Origin: Mucilaginibacter sp. PAMB04168
GTDB lineage: Bacteria > Bacteroidota > Bacteroidia > Sphingobacteriales > Sphingobacteriaceae
NCBI RefSeq assembly: GCF_039634365.2
Contig: NZ_CP155079.2
Span: 1,302,001 to 1,366,000, forward strand
Direction: 5' to 3'
DNA: 64,000 nt
This document shows positions 44,865 through 53,346 of the stretch, one piece after another. A model generated the notes under the pieces. That model made no database searches and was not told where the DNA came from. It saw only the letters and a program-made list of their open reading frames with translations. A program made the translations under genes and the position numbers. How positions within the stretch are numbered: position 1 is the stretch's first letter; the number at the start of each line of letters is the position of its first letter.

Positions 44865-45983
44865 ATGGAAAGCAGCACGGTTATAACTATAGGAAAACTG
44901 CAAATTAACAGAGTAGCACAGCATGTAATTTTCTGGACAGTTATATTTTGGCTATTTGCTGGTATGTACGCCGTAAAAAGCACATTTTGGGTTTCCTTTC
45001 GCAATAATCTTTTCTATGCGCCTATTCACATGACTTATTTTTACGTGCTGGCCTATTTCCTGCTACCTAAATATTTGTACAGAGGTAAGTACGTAGGTTT
45101 TGCACTCAGGTTATTGGTTCTTATGTTTTCTGTTATCATCTGTAGTCGGCTGGTAGATATCTTCATAGCCAGTCCTTACATTATTCAGCAATTTCCAAAC
45201 ATTGAGCAGGAGTTTGTAGATAGTATTTATAAACGCACCTTCTTGCAAAAAATAACTGATGAGGTGCTTTTTATAAACGCATTTAAAATGATGCATTTTG
45301 TGGTGTGGGCGGCCTTGGGTATCAAGCTTTTCCGGATGTGGTACGAGCGCAAGCAGGCAGCATTACAGGCCGAGTTAAGGGCACTTAAGGGACAAATACA
45401 CCCTCATTTTCTATTTAATACCCTTAATAATTTATACGCACTTACACTTACCAACTCATCTAAAGCATCGCAGGTGGTGCTGGGTCTTTCAGATATGCTG
45501 CGGTATATGCTGTATGAGTGTAACACACCTTACGTAAGTCTGCAAAAAGAGGTGTTGATGCTGCAGCAGTACATCAGTTTGGAAAAGATCCGTTATGAAG
45601 AGCGCATAGATCTGAATTTTACGGTAAGTGGTAATTTGGAAAATAAGTTGACTGCACCGCTCATTATGCTCACTTTTATTGAAAACGCTTTTAAACACGG
45701 CGCCAGTAATACAGTAGGTGAGGCCTGGGTAAATATTGATCTTCAGGTTAACAATGAACAGCTTAAACTTAAAGTAGCCAATAGCAAGCCCGAAACAACG
45801 CCTGCGGATGCAGATGTGCATCATGGCAACATAGGTTTGCAGAATGTTAGGAAGCGCCTTGAACTACTATATCCATCTGCCTATCAGCTCAAAATAATGG
45901 ATGATGAAGATACATTTCTGATTGTATTAGAACTTACCATTATTTCGCAAAACCAACCTGTGCCTAACCTAACCTCAGCATGA
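44865..45983 (+). CDS. LytS-type sensor histidine kinase
   Basis: A 372-residue membrane kinase of the His_kinase (PF06580) type. Four transmembrane segments occupy residues 15-165. The phosphoacceptor region is LKGQIHPHFLFNTLNNL and the N-box LTFIENAFKHG; the last part ends in the G-box-like NIGLQNVRKRLELLY. The stop overlaps the next start by 4 nt, so it forms a coupled pair with the LytTR regulator. The signal is unknown; such pairs in Bacteroidota often respond to cell-surface or nutrient cues. Confidence 0.92.
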   Translation: MESSTVITIGKLQINRVAQHVIFWTVIFWLFAGMYAVKSTFWVSFRNNLFYAPIHMTYFYVLAYFLLPKYLYRGKYVGFALRLLVLMFSVIICSRLVDIFIASPYIIQQFPNIEQEFVDSIYKRTFLQKITDEVLFINAFKMMHFVVWAALGIKLFRMWYERKQAALQAELRALKGQIHPHFLFNTLNNLYALTLTNSSKASQVVLGLSDMLRYMLYECNTPYVSLQKEVLMLQQYISLEKIRYEERIDLNFTVSGNLENKLTAPLIMLTFIENAFKHGASNTVGEAWVNIDLQVNNEQLKLKVANSKPETTPADADVHHGNIGLQNVRKRLELLYPSAYQLKIMDDEDTFLIVLELTIISQNQPVPNLTSA

Positions 45984-46714
45984 AAATACGCACCCTTATT
46001 GTTGACGATGAACCACACGCCATTGAGGTGATTGAAAATTACCTGGGCAATTTTGACCAGATGGAAATTGCCGGTCGCTGTAACAGCGCAATACAGGCAT
46101 TCCAGATTATACAGCAAAAACCAGTAGACCTGATGTTTCTGGATATTAAGATGCCGGGCATTAACGGCAATGATTTTTTGCGGAGCCTGAAGAACCCGCC
46201 GAAGGTAATTTTCACTACAGCTTACAGCGAGTTTGCATTGGAAGGCTTTGAATTGAATGCGGTTGATTATCTGCTAAAGCCGATTTCGTTCGACCGCTTT
46301 TTACGGGCCATGGATAAGATTTATCAACTCAATGAGCACCATAAACAGGCTGCCGTGCTGTCGCATGAAGTTCCGGTTGGCGATACCGACGCTTATCTGT
46401 ACCTCAAAGTAGAACGTAAAACCATAAAGCTCAACATCAACGATATCTTGTGGATTGAGAGCCTGCGCGATTATGTGAAGGTGGTTACGGCCTCGCAAGT
46501 ATACATTAGCAAGCAAAAGATCAGCTTTCTGGAGGAGATGCTGCCCGAGCGGCGATTTGTGCGTATTCACCGTTCGTTTATCGTGGCAATTTCAAAGATT
46601 GATTCCTTTTACGCTACCGTAGTAGAAGTAAGCGGGCATGAATTGCCAATAGGCCGCAATTACAAGCAAGACTTGCAAAAGCGGTTAAAGGCGGAGAATT
46701 TGCATTTTAGTTGA
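45980..46714 (+). CDS. LytTR-type response regulator
   Basis: A 244-residue regulator. The receiver has the acidic pocket VDDEPHAIEVIENYL, the phosphoacceptor Asp in MFLDIKMPGING and Lys in LLKPISFDRF. The LytTR DNA-binding domain runs from about residue 140 (LKVERKTIKLNINDILWIES, then RRFVRIHRSFIVAISKI) and ends in LPIGRNYKQDLQKRL. It is coupled to the LytS-type kinase upstream. Its last 8 nt overlap the stop of the convergent TonB-like gene. A decayed copy of its 3' end lies at about 47541-47600. Confidence 0.92.
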   Translation: MKIRTLIVDDEPHAIEVIENYLGNFDQMEIAGRCNSAIQAFQIIQQKPVDLMFLDIKMPGINGNDFLRSLKNPPKVIFTTAYSEFALEGFELNAVDYLLKPISFDRFLRAMDKIYQLNEHHKQAAVLSHEVPVGDTDAYLYLKVERKTIKLNINDILWIESLRDYVKVVTASQVYISKQKISFLEEMLPERRFVRIHRSFIVAISKIDSFYATVVEVSGHELPIGRNYKQDLQKRLKAENLHFS

Positions 46715-47393
46715 AAAAAATAGGCACGGTATACTGAACTCTTACCACTTTATCAAGTATTTGACCGGGCGTCCATTTGGGCGATAGTTTGAAAATTCTT
46801 ATTGCTTCATTAACGGCGCCCTCGTCTTGGTATTTTCCGATGGCATGGATGTCGCTTAAAGAACCATCTGTTTCAATAACAAAGGTTAAGACTAGCCTGC
46901 CTGGCGTTAATGCCTTTTTCTTATCCAGATTTTTATCTAAAAAGTCTTGAAAATTTGCAGGAGGTTTAGGTAAGATTTCAAAAGAACCAAATATCCCATC
47001 GGGAAACTTACCGGAAGATGTAGCATTCAACGTGCTTGAGACAGTGGCTTTGCTACTGCTTCTTGTTGTATCCTTAACGGATGTCGCTTTTACATTTTGT
47101 GCATGCGCTTTGCTTGCAAACCAATTGAAACCAATAAGCACCATAGCAGCCGATAGCCATTTTTTCCATAGCGGCAAACTTGGCGGTGCTAATTGTTCTA
47201 ATTTAAACCTGCCGCAAATATTATAATTGTTTTCTGCCAAAATTCGCTCAAACTCTTCAGCTTTACTGTTGGTAAAGTCATGAACTTTTTTTTGACACTT
47301 ATCGCACTGCCGGCCACCTTCGGTTTCGGGCATAGCTTCCCAATTTGCATTACAGCGAAACTGCAATTGAACGTTTTTAATTTCGTTAGCCAT
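46707..47393 (-). CDS. Cys-rich/TonB-C-terminal fusion membrane protein, copy 1
   Basis: A 228-residue protein with the start at the ATG at 47393 (MANEIKN). Residues 10-60 hold a Cys-containing module (CNANWEAMPETEGGRQCDKC, with a further Cys in NYNICGRF), probably a zinc-ribbon-like fold. A single membrane helix follows (WLSAAMVLIGFNWFASKA) and the C-terminal 90 residues are TonB-C-like (TFVIETDGSLSDIHAIG, SPKWTPGQILDKVVRVQYTV). The Cys module would face the cytoplasm and the TonB-like part the periplasm. It is half of a tandem duplication with 47594-48331. Confidence 0.7.
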   Translation of the reverse strand: MANEIKNVQLQFRCNANWEAMPETEGGRQCDKCQKKVHDFTNSKAEEFERILAENNYNICGRFKLEQLAPPSLPLWKKWLSAAMVLIGFNWFASKAHAQNVKATSVKDTTRSSSKATVSSTLNATSSGKFPDGIFGSFEILPKPPANFQDFLDKNLDKKKALTPGRLVLTFVIETDGSLSDIHAIGKYQDEGAVNEAIRIFKLSPKWTPGQILDKVVRVQYTVPIFFN

Positions 47394-47472
47394 TTGAATA
47401 AAGATAACGCTTAATTCAAAATTATAAAACCTTAAAGGCAATCGGTGTATATAACAACAAAATTCCTGAGAG

Positions 47473-47600
47473 ATAGGACAAAAAGCGGCAGAGCAATAGT
47501 GGAGATGTTAATATCCACGGTTAAAAAGGGATATACGTTCCACCGACGAATAAACAGGATTTGCAAAATCGATTAAAAGCGGAGACCTGGATTTTAGTTG
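47473..47600. pseudogene. Decayed remains of poxB start and lytTR end at a duplication junction
   Basis: The stretch 47483-47537 aligns with the first 60 nt of the poxB-type gene (plus-strand frame gives VEMLISTVKKGY next to VEMLTAAGVKRIY), with a broken start codon and frameshift. The stretch 47541-47600 aligns with the 3' end of the LytTR gene (NKQDLQNRLKAE next to NYKQDLQKRLKAE), with its frame lost near the end. Both lie between the two Cys-rich/TonB-like genes, exactly where a tandem duplication of the whole interval would put them. Confidence 0.7.
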
Positions 47601-48331
47601 AAAATAACCGGTACAACATACTGCACCCTTACAGGTTCGTTGTTTTGCTTACCTGGTATCCATCTGGGTGAAAGTTTAAGCACTCTAATGGCTTCCTTTA
47701 AAGCGGCCGGTTCTGTACTCGGGCCAACAGGTTTAATGTTACTTAGCGAGCCGTCTTTTTCTATGATAAAGGCTATATGTACCCGGCTCCTTTTTACAGT
47801 TTTACCTGACTTTAAATGTTTATCCATAAAAGCCATAAACTTTTTTTCTCCACCCGGAAACACAGGTACAACTTCTACTGATGTAAAAACATCATTCGGC
47901 GAAATTTTCACTTTTTTGCATGATGAGGCAAGTTGTTTAATGACATCCGGTGATACTTCTCCTTTAACATCTTCTTGCTCAGCAGTATCGAGCGGAATTA
48001 ATGGGGTACCTGTTAAAACAGTTGCTTTTCGCTCCTTGTCTTGGCATGCTGCTAAGTTAAACCCTACCAATAGCATAGCAGCCGAAGCCCATTTCTTCCA
48101 CGTAGAAATTCTATCCGGTGCTGATGTTACCTGTGTCTTAATGAAACGCCCACATATGCTGTAATTATTCTCTGCCAAAATTCGTTCAAACTCTTCAGCT
48201 TTGCTGTTGGTAAAGTCATGAACCTTCTTTTGACATTTATCGCACTGCCGGCCACCTTCGGTTTCGGGCATAGCTTCCCAATTGGCGTTACAGCTATACT
48301 TCAGTTGAATGTTTTTAATTTCTTCAGCCAT
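47594..48331 (-). CDS. Cys-rich/TonB-C-terminal fusion membrane protein, copy 2
   Basis: A 245-residue paralogue of copy 1 (ATG at 48331). The first 60 residues are almost identical to copy 1 in the Cys-rich module (GGRQCDKCQKKVHDFTNSKA). The middle is different: membrane helix WASAAMLLVGFNLAACQDKE with a lipobox-like Cys at its end, then an acidic linker. The C-terminal TonB-C-like domain ends in FPGGEKKFMAFMDKHLK and SPRWIPGKQNNEPVRVQYVV, closer to the ispG-adjacent lipoprotein than to copy 1. Confidence 0.7.
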   Translation of the reverse strand: MAEEIKNIQLKYSCNANWEAMPETEGGRQCDKCQKKVHDFTNSKAEEFERILAENNYSICGRFIKTQVTSAPDRISTWKKWASAAMLLVGFNLAACQDKERKATVLTGTPLIPLDTAEQEDVKGEVSPDVIKQLASSCKKVKISPNDVFTSVEVVPVFPGGEKKFMAFMDKHLKSGKTVKRSRVHIAFIIEKDGSLSNIKPVGPSTEPAALKEAIRVLKLSPRWIPGKQNNEPVRVQYVVPVIFN

Positions 48332-48416
48332 TTGTAATAAAGATAGCGCTTTATGTAAAATTAAAAAACCCGGTAAAGGCAATCAGGTTATCTTAAGTAA
48401 TTAAATACCCTGAAGT

Positions 48417-50156
48417 ATGGCCCAAAAAGTAGCAGAGCAAGTGGTGGAGATGTTAACAGCCGCCGGTGTAAAAAGAATATATGCCGTAACCGGCGATAGT
48501 TTAAATCATGTAAATGATGCCGTAAGGCGTAGCGATAACCGCATGCAATGGATACACATGCGCCATGAGGAAGCGGGTGCCTACGCCGCCGCCGCCGAGG
48601 CCGAACTGTTAGGTATTGCCTGTTGTGCAGGCAGTAGCGGCCCGGGCCACGTGCATTTAGTGAATGGTTTGTACGATGCGCACCGGTCGGGCGCGCCGGT
48701 TATTGCTTTAGCTTCTACCTGTCCGTCGCACCAGTACGGTACCGAATACTTTCAGGAAACCAATACCATAAAATTGTTTGATGATTGCAGCTATTACAAC
48801 CAGTTAGCCACCACCCCGGCACAACTGCCGCGTATGCTGCAGGCCGGTATACAACACGCTATTACTAAAAAAGGGGTATCGGTAATAGGCTTACCCGGCG
48901 ATGTAACCGAAATGGAAGCTGCAGAAACGCCATCAGCCTTAAAGAATTACCATACCAACCCGGTGATACGCCCAACCGACCGTGATTTAAACAACCTGGC
49001 GGCATTGATTAACGAACACGAAAAGATCACTATATTTTGTGGCATTGGCTGCGCCAACGCGCATGATGAGGTGGTGGAGTTATCTAAACGGATAAATGCA
49101 CCCGTAGGCTACTCGTTCCGCGGTAAGATGTTTGTGCAGTATGATAACCCTAACGAGATAGGGATGACTGGTTTATTGGGCTTGCCGTCGGCATATCACG
49201 CCATGCACGAGTCTGACTTGCTGATACTGCTGGGTACCGATTTTCCGTATGAGCAGTTCATGCCTAAGGAGTGTAAGATTGTGCAGGTGGATATTAAACC
49301 CGAACGCATTGGCCGCCGCGCCAAGGTGGATGTAGGCTTATGCGGTAAGATTGAAGATACGCTCCAAGCGCTGTTGCCACTCATACTACAAAAAACCAAC
49401 GATAGCTTTTTGCAGGAGCAACTTAAGCTCTATGCGCATGTAAAAGATAATCTTCGTACTTACATAGATGATAAAGGATCGGTTAATAACATTCACCCGG
49501 AGTTTGTGGCCGATGTGCTGGACAGGCTGGCTAACCACAATGCTATATTTACAGTAGATACCGGCATGTGCTGCGTGTGGGGTGCCCGTCATATCCACGC
49601 TACCGGAAAACGGAGTATGATTGGCTCTTTTAACCACGGCTCTATGGCCAATGCCATGCCGCAGGCCATTGGTGCAGCGCTGGCTTGCCCTGACAGGCAG
49701 GTGATTGCTATGGCCGGTGATGGTGGTATCTCTATGTTACTGGGCGATTTGGCTACCATTGCGCAGTATAAGCTACCTATTAAAATAGTGGTTTTCAACA
49801 ACCGCTCTTTGGGTATGGTGAAATTAGAAATGGAAGTAGCTGGTCTGCCCGATTGGCAAACCGATATGGTTAACCCCGATTTTGCATTAGTAGCGCAGGC
49901 TATGGGTATTAAAGGTGTAAAAGTAACCGACCCCGACCAGGTTGAGCAAGCCATGCGCGAAGCCATGATGTTTAACGGCCCTGTATTGTTAGACGTAATG
50001 ACTGATCCTAATGCTCTGGCAATGCCGCCTCGTGTAGAGTTTGGACAAGTAAAAGGAATGACCCTGGCTATGTCAAAACTAATGCTTAACGGTCAGGCTG
50101 GCGAAGTTTGGGACACTATTAAAGCCAATTACAAGCATATTAAAGAGGTGTTTTAA
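48417..50156 (+). CDS. poxB: Thiamine-diphosphate-dependent pyruvate:quinone oxidoreductase (PoxB-like)
   Basis: ThDP enzyme of 579 residues that should decarboxylate pyruvate to acetate and CO2 with electrons passed via FAD to quinone. The start matches E. coli PoxB (GVKRIYAVTGDSLNHVNDA). The activating Glu is in RHEEAGAYAAAAEA. The ThDP motif is GDGGISMLLGDLATIAQYKL ending in NN. E. coli PoxB has a C-terminal lipid-binding peptide; here the tail is a short, charged end (HIKEVF), so membrane activation may differ. Acetolactate synthase or another ThDP oxidase is less likely because of the close N-terminal match. Single transcription unit. Confidence 0.85.
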   Translation: MAQKVAEQVVEMLTAAGVKRIYAVTGDSLNHVNDAVRRSDNRMQWIHMRHEEAGAYAAAAEAELLGIACCAGSSGPGHVHLVNGLYDAHRSGAPVIALASTCPSHQYGTEYFQETNTIKLFDDCSYYNQLATTPAQLPRMLQAGIQHAITKKGVSVIGLPGDVTEMEAAETPSALKNYHTNPVIRPTDRDLNNLAALINEHEKITIFCGIGCANAHDEVVELSKRINAPVGYSFRGKMFVQYDNPNEIGMTGLLGLPSAYHAMHESDLLILLGTDFPYEQFMPKECKIVQVDIKPERIGRRAKVDVGLCGKIEDTLQALLPLILQKTNDSFLQEQLKLYAHVKDNLRTYIDDKGSVNNIHPEFVADVLDRLANHNAIFTVDTGMCCVWGARHIHATGKRSMIGSFNHGSMANAMPQAIGAALACPDRQVIAMAGDGGISMLLGDLATIAQYKLPIKIVVFNNRSLGMVKLEMEVAGLPDWQTDMVNPDFALVAQAMGIKGVKVTDPDQVEQAMREAMMFNGPVLLDVMTDPNALAMPPRVEFGQVKGMTLAMSKLMLNGQAGEVWDTIKANYKHIKEVF

Positions 50157-50203
50157 TAGCTGGCAGCAAGGGTATAACATCGAAGATATCACGTACGAAG
50201 AAC

Positions 50204-50252
50204 TATATGTTGCTTTGACCTGTACCAAACGACCGATTTTAAGCAACATATA
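50204..50252. terminator. Hairpin between convergent poxB and MBL genes
   Basis: A perfect 12-bp stem (50204-50215 with 50241-50252) with a 25-nt loop, placed between two convergent genes. The stem is AT-rich, so its strength as a terminator is moderate. Confidence 0.5.
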
Positions 50253-50255
50253 ATT

Positions 50256-51257
50256 CTAACTTTTATATTTTATCCACCATTCTGAGTTGAAATCTGCGCC
50301 GGTTACCTCGGTAGGTCTGCCCGGTTCAGGTACAAAAAGAGTGATGCTTTCTTTTGCGGCCAATTCCAGTAGAATCTCAATAGGCTCGTACCAGGCATGT
50401 AAGGCCAGATTAAAGGTGCCCCAGTGTATGGGCATCATTTGCTTGCCTTTTAAAGCTTTATGTGCATTAAAGGCACTAAGCGGCCCCATATGTATATCTG
50501 GCCAGTTTTTACCATAGGCGCCAATCTCCAGCATGGTTAAATCAAACGGGCCGTATGCCTCACCAATGTCGGCAAAGCCGTTAAACCAGCCTGAATCTGC
50601 CCCAAAGAATATATTATGCGTATGCCCTTTTATTACAAAGGCCGACCATAACGTCTCATTACGGTTAACAATGCCCCGGCCCGAAAAATGGCGGGTAGGT
50701 GCGGTGGTAAGTGTGCAATCGTTGCCAATTTGCGCTGTATCGCCCCAGTCCATTTCGGTAATCAGGTGGTCGGCAACGCCCCATTGGCGCAGGTAGCGGC
50801 CAACACCTAACGAGGTGTAAAATGGTATATTCAGCTTAGCCAGGGTGCGTATGGTAGCGTCATCAAAATGGTCGTAGTGATCATGCGATATAAGTACGGC
50901 ATCAAGCTTAGGCAGGCTATTTAAAGGCAACGGGGCAGGAAAGAAGCGTTTTGGACCGGCCCATTGTACGAAAGAAGCGCGGCTGCTCCAAACGGGGTCA
51001 GTTAAAATGCGCTTGCCATCAATTTCTATAAGCTGGCTTGAGTGCCCCATCCAGGTTACCCGCAGGCCGCTTGCCGGCGGCGTGTGGTACACCGATGCAT
51101 CAGTAGTAAATGGTCCAAGTGTTTTACGCGGTGTGTTTTCGGCTTTGTTTACAATATATTCCCACATAATGGGCAGTAACTTATTAAAGCCGGCTTCGTC
51201 GGTAGGTATAGGATTTTGAAATTTGTTGCCCACTTTGCGGGAACCTTTAAGTTGCAT
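50256..51257 (-). CDS. MBL-fold metal-dependent hydrolase (NAPE-PLD/UlaG-like)
   Basis: A 333-residue metallo-beta-lactamase-fold hydrolase. The metal motif HxHxDH is SHDHYDHFDD. Further His ligands occur in TAPTRHFSGRG and MPIHWGTFNLA, and the bridging Asp is in FFGADSGWFNG. The family also includes N-acylphosphatidylethanolamine phospholipase D and UlaG lactonase. I start at the ATG at 51257 because the only upstream start is a TTG. The GSRKVGNKFQNPIPTD motif near the N terminus is a known feature of the NAPE-PLD-like group. The substrate is unknown. Confidence 0.82.
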   Translation of the reverse strand: MQLKGSRKVGNKFQNPIPTDEAGFNKLLPIMWEYIVNKAENTPRKTLGPFTTDASVYHTPPASGLRVTWMGHSSQLIEIDGKRILTDPVWSSRASFVQWAGPKRFFPAPLPLNSLPKLDAVLISHDHYDHFDDATIRTLAKLNIPFYTSLGVGRYLRQWGVADHLITEMDWGDTAQIGNDCTLTTAPTRHFSGRGIVNRNETLWSAFVIKGHTHNIFFGADSGWFNGFADIGEAYGPFDLTMLEIGAYGKNWPDIHMGPLSAFNAHKALKGKQMMPIHWGTFNLALHAWYEPIEILLELAAKESITLFVPEPGRPTEVTGADFNSEWWIKYKS

Positions 51258-51395
51258 ACGTAACTGAATTAAAGGCAGCAATATACAAGGCAACAAGCAT
51301 TTTATACCAATTGTAAAATAACTTTACATTTTCCTCATATAAGTGCAGGGAATTAAGCACCGGATTTTTTGATAAAATAGCTAGAAGTCTATTGG

Positions 51396-52670
51396 TTATT
51401 TTACCCTTACGCCATCTTTAATCACCATTCTAACCATTTTTACCGCCGTAATATCTTCAGCCGGGTTACCCTCTACAGCAATTAAATCGGCCATGTAACC
51501 GGGCTTAATCAAACCTAAGTGGTTCAGCTTAAATACTTCTGCGTTTACCGATGTGGCTGAGCGTAGGGCGTCCAGCGGTTTCATGCCGTAATCAACCATC
51601 AATAGCAATTCTCGGGCGTTGTCGCCGTGGGCAAATACGCCAACATCGCCGCCAAAGCAAATGGTAACGCCTGCTTTAAGCGCATTGGCAAAGCTGATGT
51701 GTTTCTGTTTGATGCGTTCAGGCTCAGGGTCTATGCCTTTTCTCCATCCTTTATAGCTGCTGGTTGCCTCACCGGCGGCGAGTGTGGGACACAAGGCTAC
51801 GTTATGTTCTTTCATTAGTTTAAATATCTCCGGCGTGCCGTTGTCGCCGTGCTCAATAGTAGTTACACCTGCCAGCGTTGCCCTGCGCATACCCTCGGCC
51901 GTACTGGAGTGTACTGCCACCATGCGTCCGCTGCTGCCGGCCACCTGCACGGCCAGTTTCAATTCTTCCAGCGTAAAGGTAGGCGCAGCTTGATCGCCAA
52001 GTCCCCAGCGGTAATCAGCGTAGAGTTTTATCACATCGGCACCATGGCCAATTTGCGAACGGATAGCGCGGGTTAAACCCTCGGCCCCGTCTGCTTCCTC
52101 GGCACCTTGGGGTAAGCTAATTTCGGCTACGGGGCTTTTAGGGCCATAGCTGCCGGTAGCTACAATAGCCCGCGTTGCCGTCAGTATACGTGGACCCGGT
52201 ATCAGGCCTTTATTGATAGCTGCCTTTAAGCCCACATCATCATAGCCGGCCCCTTCGGTTCCAAGCTCGCGGGTGGTGGTAATGCCGGCCATCAATGTTT
52301 CGCGTGCATGTGCCACGGCGCGGGCCGTACGCTCGGCACGGCTCTCGGTAAGCACCTGGTCGTTCCAGGTGGTTTCGTTATAGGGGTGCAAAAACAGGTG
52401 CGAGTGGCCTTCAATCAGTCCCGGCAGTAAGGTCATGCCTTTTAGTTCGGTAACGGTGGCTTGTGCAGGTACTTTTATTTGGTTGGCTGGCCCTGCTGCT
52501 GCAATCTCTTTGCCTTGCACCAGCACCACCCAACCTGTATGCAGGTCATGGCCATCAAATACGCGATCGGGCTTAAACAGTGTATAAGGCGCTGCGGCTG
52601 GTAGTGTTTGGGCACTCAGGCCTAAGGTTGTCAATAGTAATAATAAGAGTGCAGGCAGGATTTTTTTCAT
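51396..52670 (-). CDS. Amidohydrolase family protein (secreted)
   Basis: A 424-residue exported metal-dependent hydrolase of the imidazolonepropionase/Xaa-Pro dipeptidase type. The signal peptide is ILPALLLLLLTTLGLSAQ. The metal ligands are HSH in GLIEGHSHLF, a Lys in VIKLYADYRW (probably carboxylated), His in VAVHSS, His in TIEHGDN and Asp in CFGGDVGVFAHG. The fold closes with PGYMADLIAVEGNP. Substrates of this exported group are typically peptides or cyclic imides; the exact one cannot be told. Single gene, divergent from the ECF sigma operon. Confidence 0.88.
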   Translation of the reverse strand: MKKILPALLLLLLTTLGLSAQTLPAAAPYTLFKPDRVFDGHDLHTGWVVLVQGKEIAAAGPANQIKVPAQATVTELKGMTLLPGLIEGHSHLFLHPYNETTWNDQVLTESRAERTARAVAHARETLMAGITTTRELGTEGAGYDDVGLKAAINKGLIPGPRILTATRAIVATGSYGPKSPVAEISLPQGAEEADGAEGLTRAIRSQIGHGADVIKLYADYRWGLGDQAAPTFTLEELKLAVQVAGSSGRMVAVHSSTAEGMRRATLAGVTTIEHGDNGTPEIFKLMKEHNVALCPTLAAGEATSSYKGWRKGIDPEPERIKQKHISFANALKAGVTICFGGDVGVFAHGDNARELLLMVDYGMKPLDALRSATSVNAEVFKLNHLGLIKPGYMADLIAVEGNPAEDITAVKMVRMVIKDGVRVK

Positions 52671-52776
52671 AGCGGTTAAAGATATAAAAAGTGGTTTATT
52701 GCGCTTTTATGGATATTTTTAAAAAAACTTTAAAGGTGATGCAACCATTTGTCGCTATCTGCCATCTTCATAACAA

Positions 52777-53346
52777 ATGATGTTTTTAAAACATAAATAT
52801 TCAACCGAAGACCTCATCGCAAAATGTAAAGCAGCTGACCGCAAGGCACAGGAACTACTTTACAAACAGTTTGCTGCAAAAATGCTGGCCGTGTGCATGC
52901 GTTATGCGGTAGATAAGATGGAAGCTGAAGATATGATGCAGAACGGTTTTGTACGCGTGTTTCAGAAAATAAATGATTACCGGGGCGAGGGGAGTTTTGA
53001 GGGATGGATGCGCCGCATTATGGTGCATGCCGCTATTGAGTATTACCGCAAGCATCATAAAATGACGCTGGTAGATATGGAGGAAAGCGGTTACGAGCCA
53101 CCGGTTAACGCTGTAGCTGCATCAAGCCTGGAGACAAAGGATTTGCTGCTAATAGTTAATCAGCTACCGGCAGGTTACCGCATGGTGTTTAACTTGTATG
53201 CCATTGAGGGCTACTCACACCGCGAAATTGCAGAGATGGCCGGCATTACTGAGGGTGCGTCCAAATCACAATTATCGAGGGCGCGCACTTTATTGAAACA
53301 AAAAATTGAACAAACTGAGGGAACGAGATATGAATATGCAAGATAA
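52777..53346 (+). CDS. ECF-type RNA polymerase sigma factor
   Basis: A 189-residue sigma-70 family factor. Region 2 is LAVCMRYAVDKMEAEDMMQNGFVRVFQKI with the core-binding helix and -10 contact (YRGEGSFEGWMRRIMVHAAIEY). Region 4 is LPAGYRMVFNLYAIEGYSHREIAEMAGITEGASKSQLSRAR. It leads a three-gene operon: its stop lies 17 nt past the start of the next gene, a putative anti-sigma factor. It may start at either of two adjacent ATGs (52777 or 52780). The stimulus is probably at the envelope, given the operon's outer-membrane protein. Confidence 0.92.
   Translation: MMFLKHKYSTEDLIAKCKAADRKAQELLYKQFAAKMLAVCMRYAVDKMEAEDMMQNGFVRVFQKINDYRGEGSFEGWMRRIMVHAAIEYYRKHHKMTLVDMEESGYEPPVNAVAASSLETKDLLLIVNQLPAGYRMVFNLYAIEGYSHREIAEMAGITEGASKSQLSRARTLLKQKIEQTEGTRYEYAR

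Noticed and set aside
47598..48164. 188-residue plus-strand frame between TonB-like gene ends
   Set aside because: Antisense to the second Cys/TonB-like protein, whose Cys module is shared with its paralogue.
43755..48331. Genuine TonB energy transducers
   Set aside because: The proteins lack the N-terminal helix with the ExbB-contacting His and the Pro-rich spacer; only the C-terminal domain is similar.
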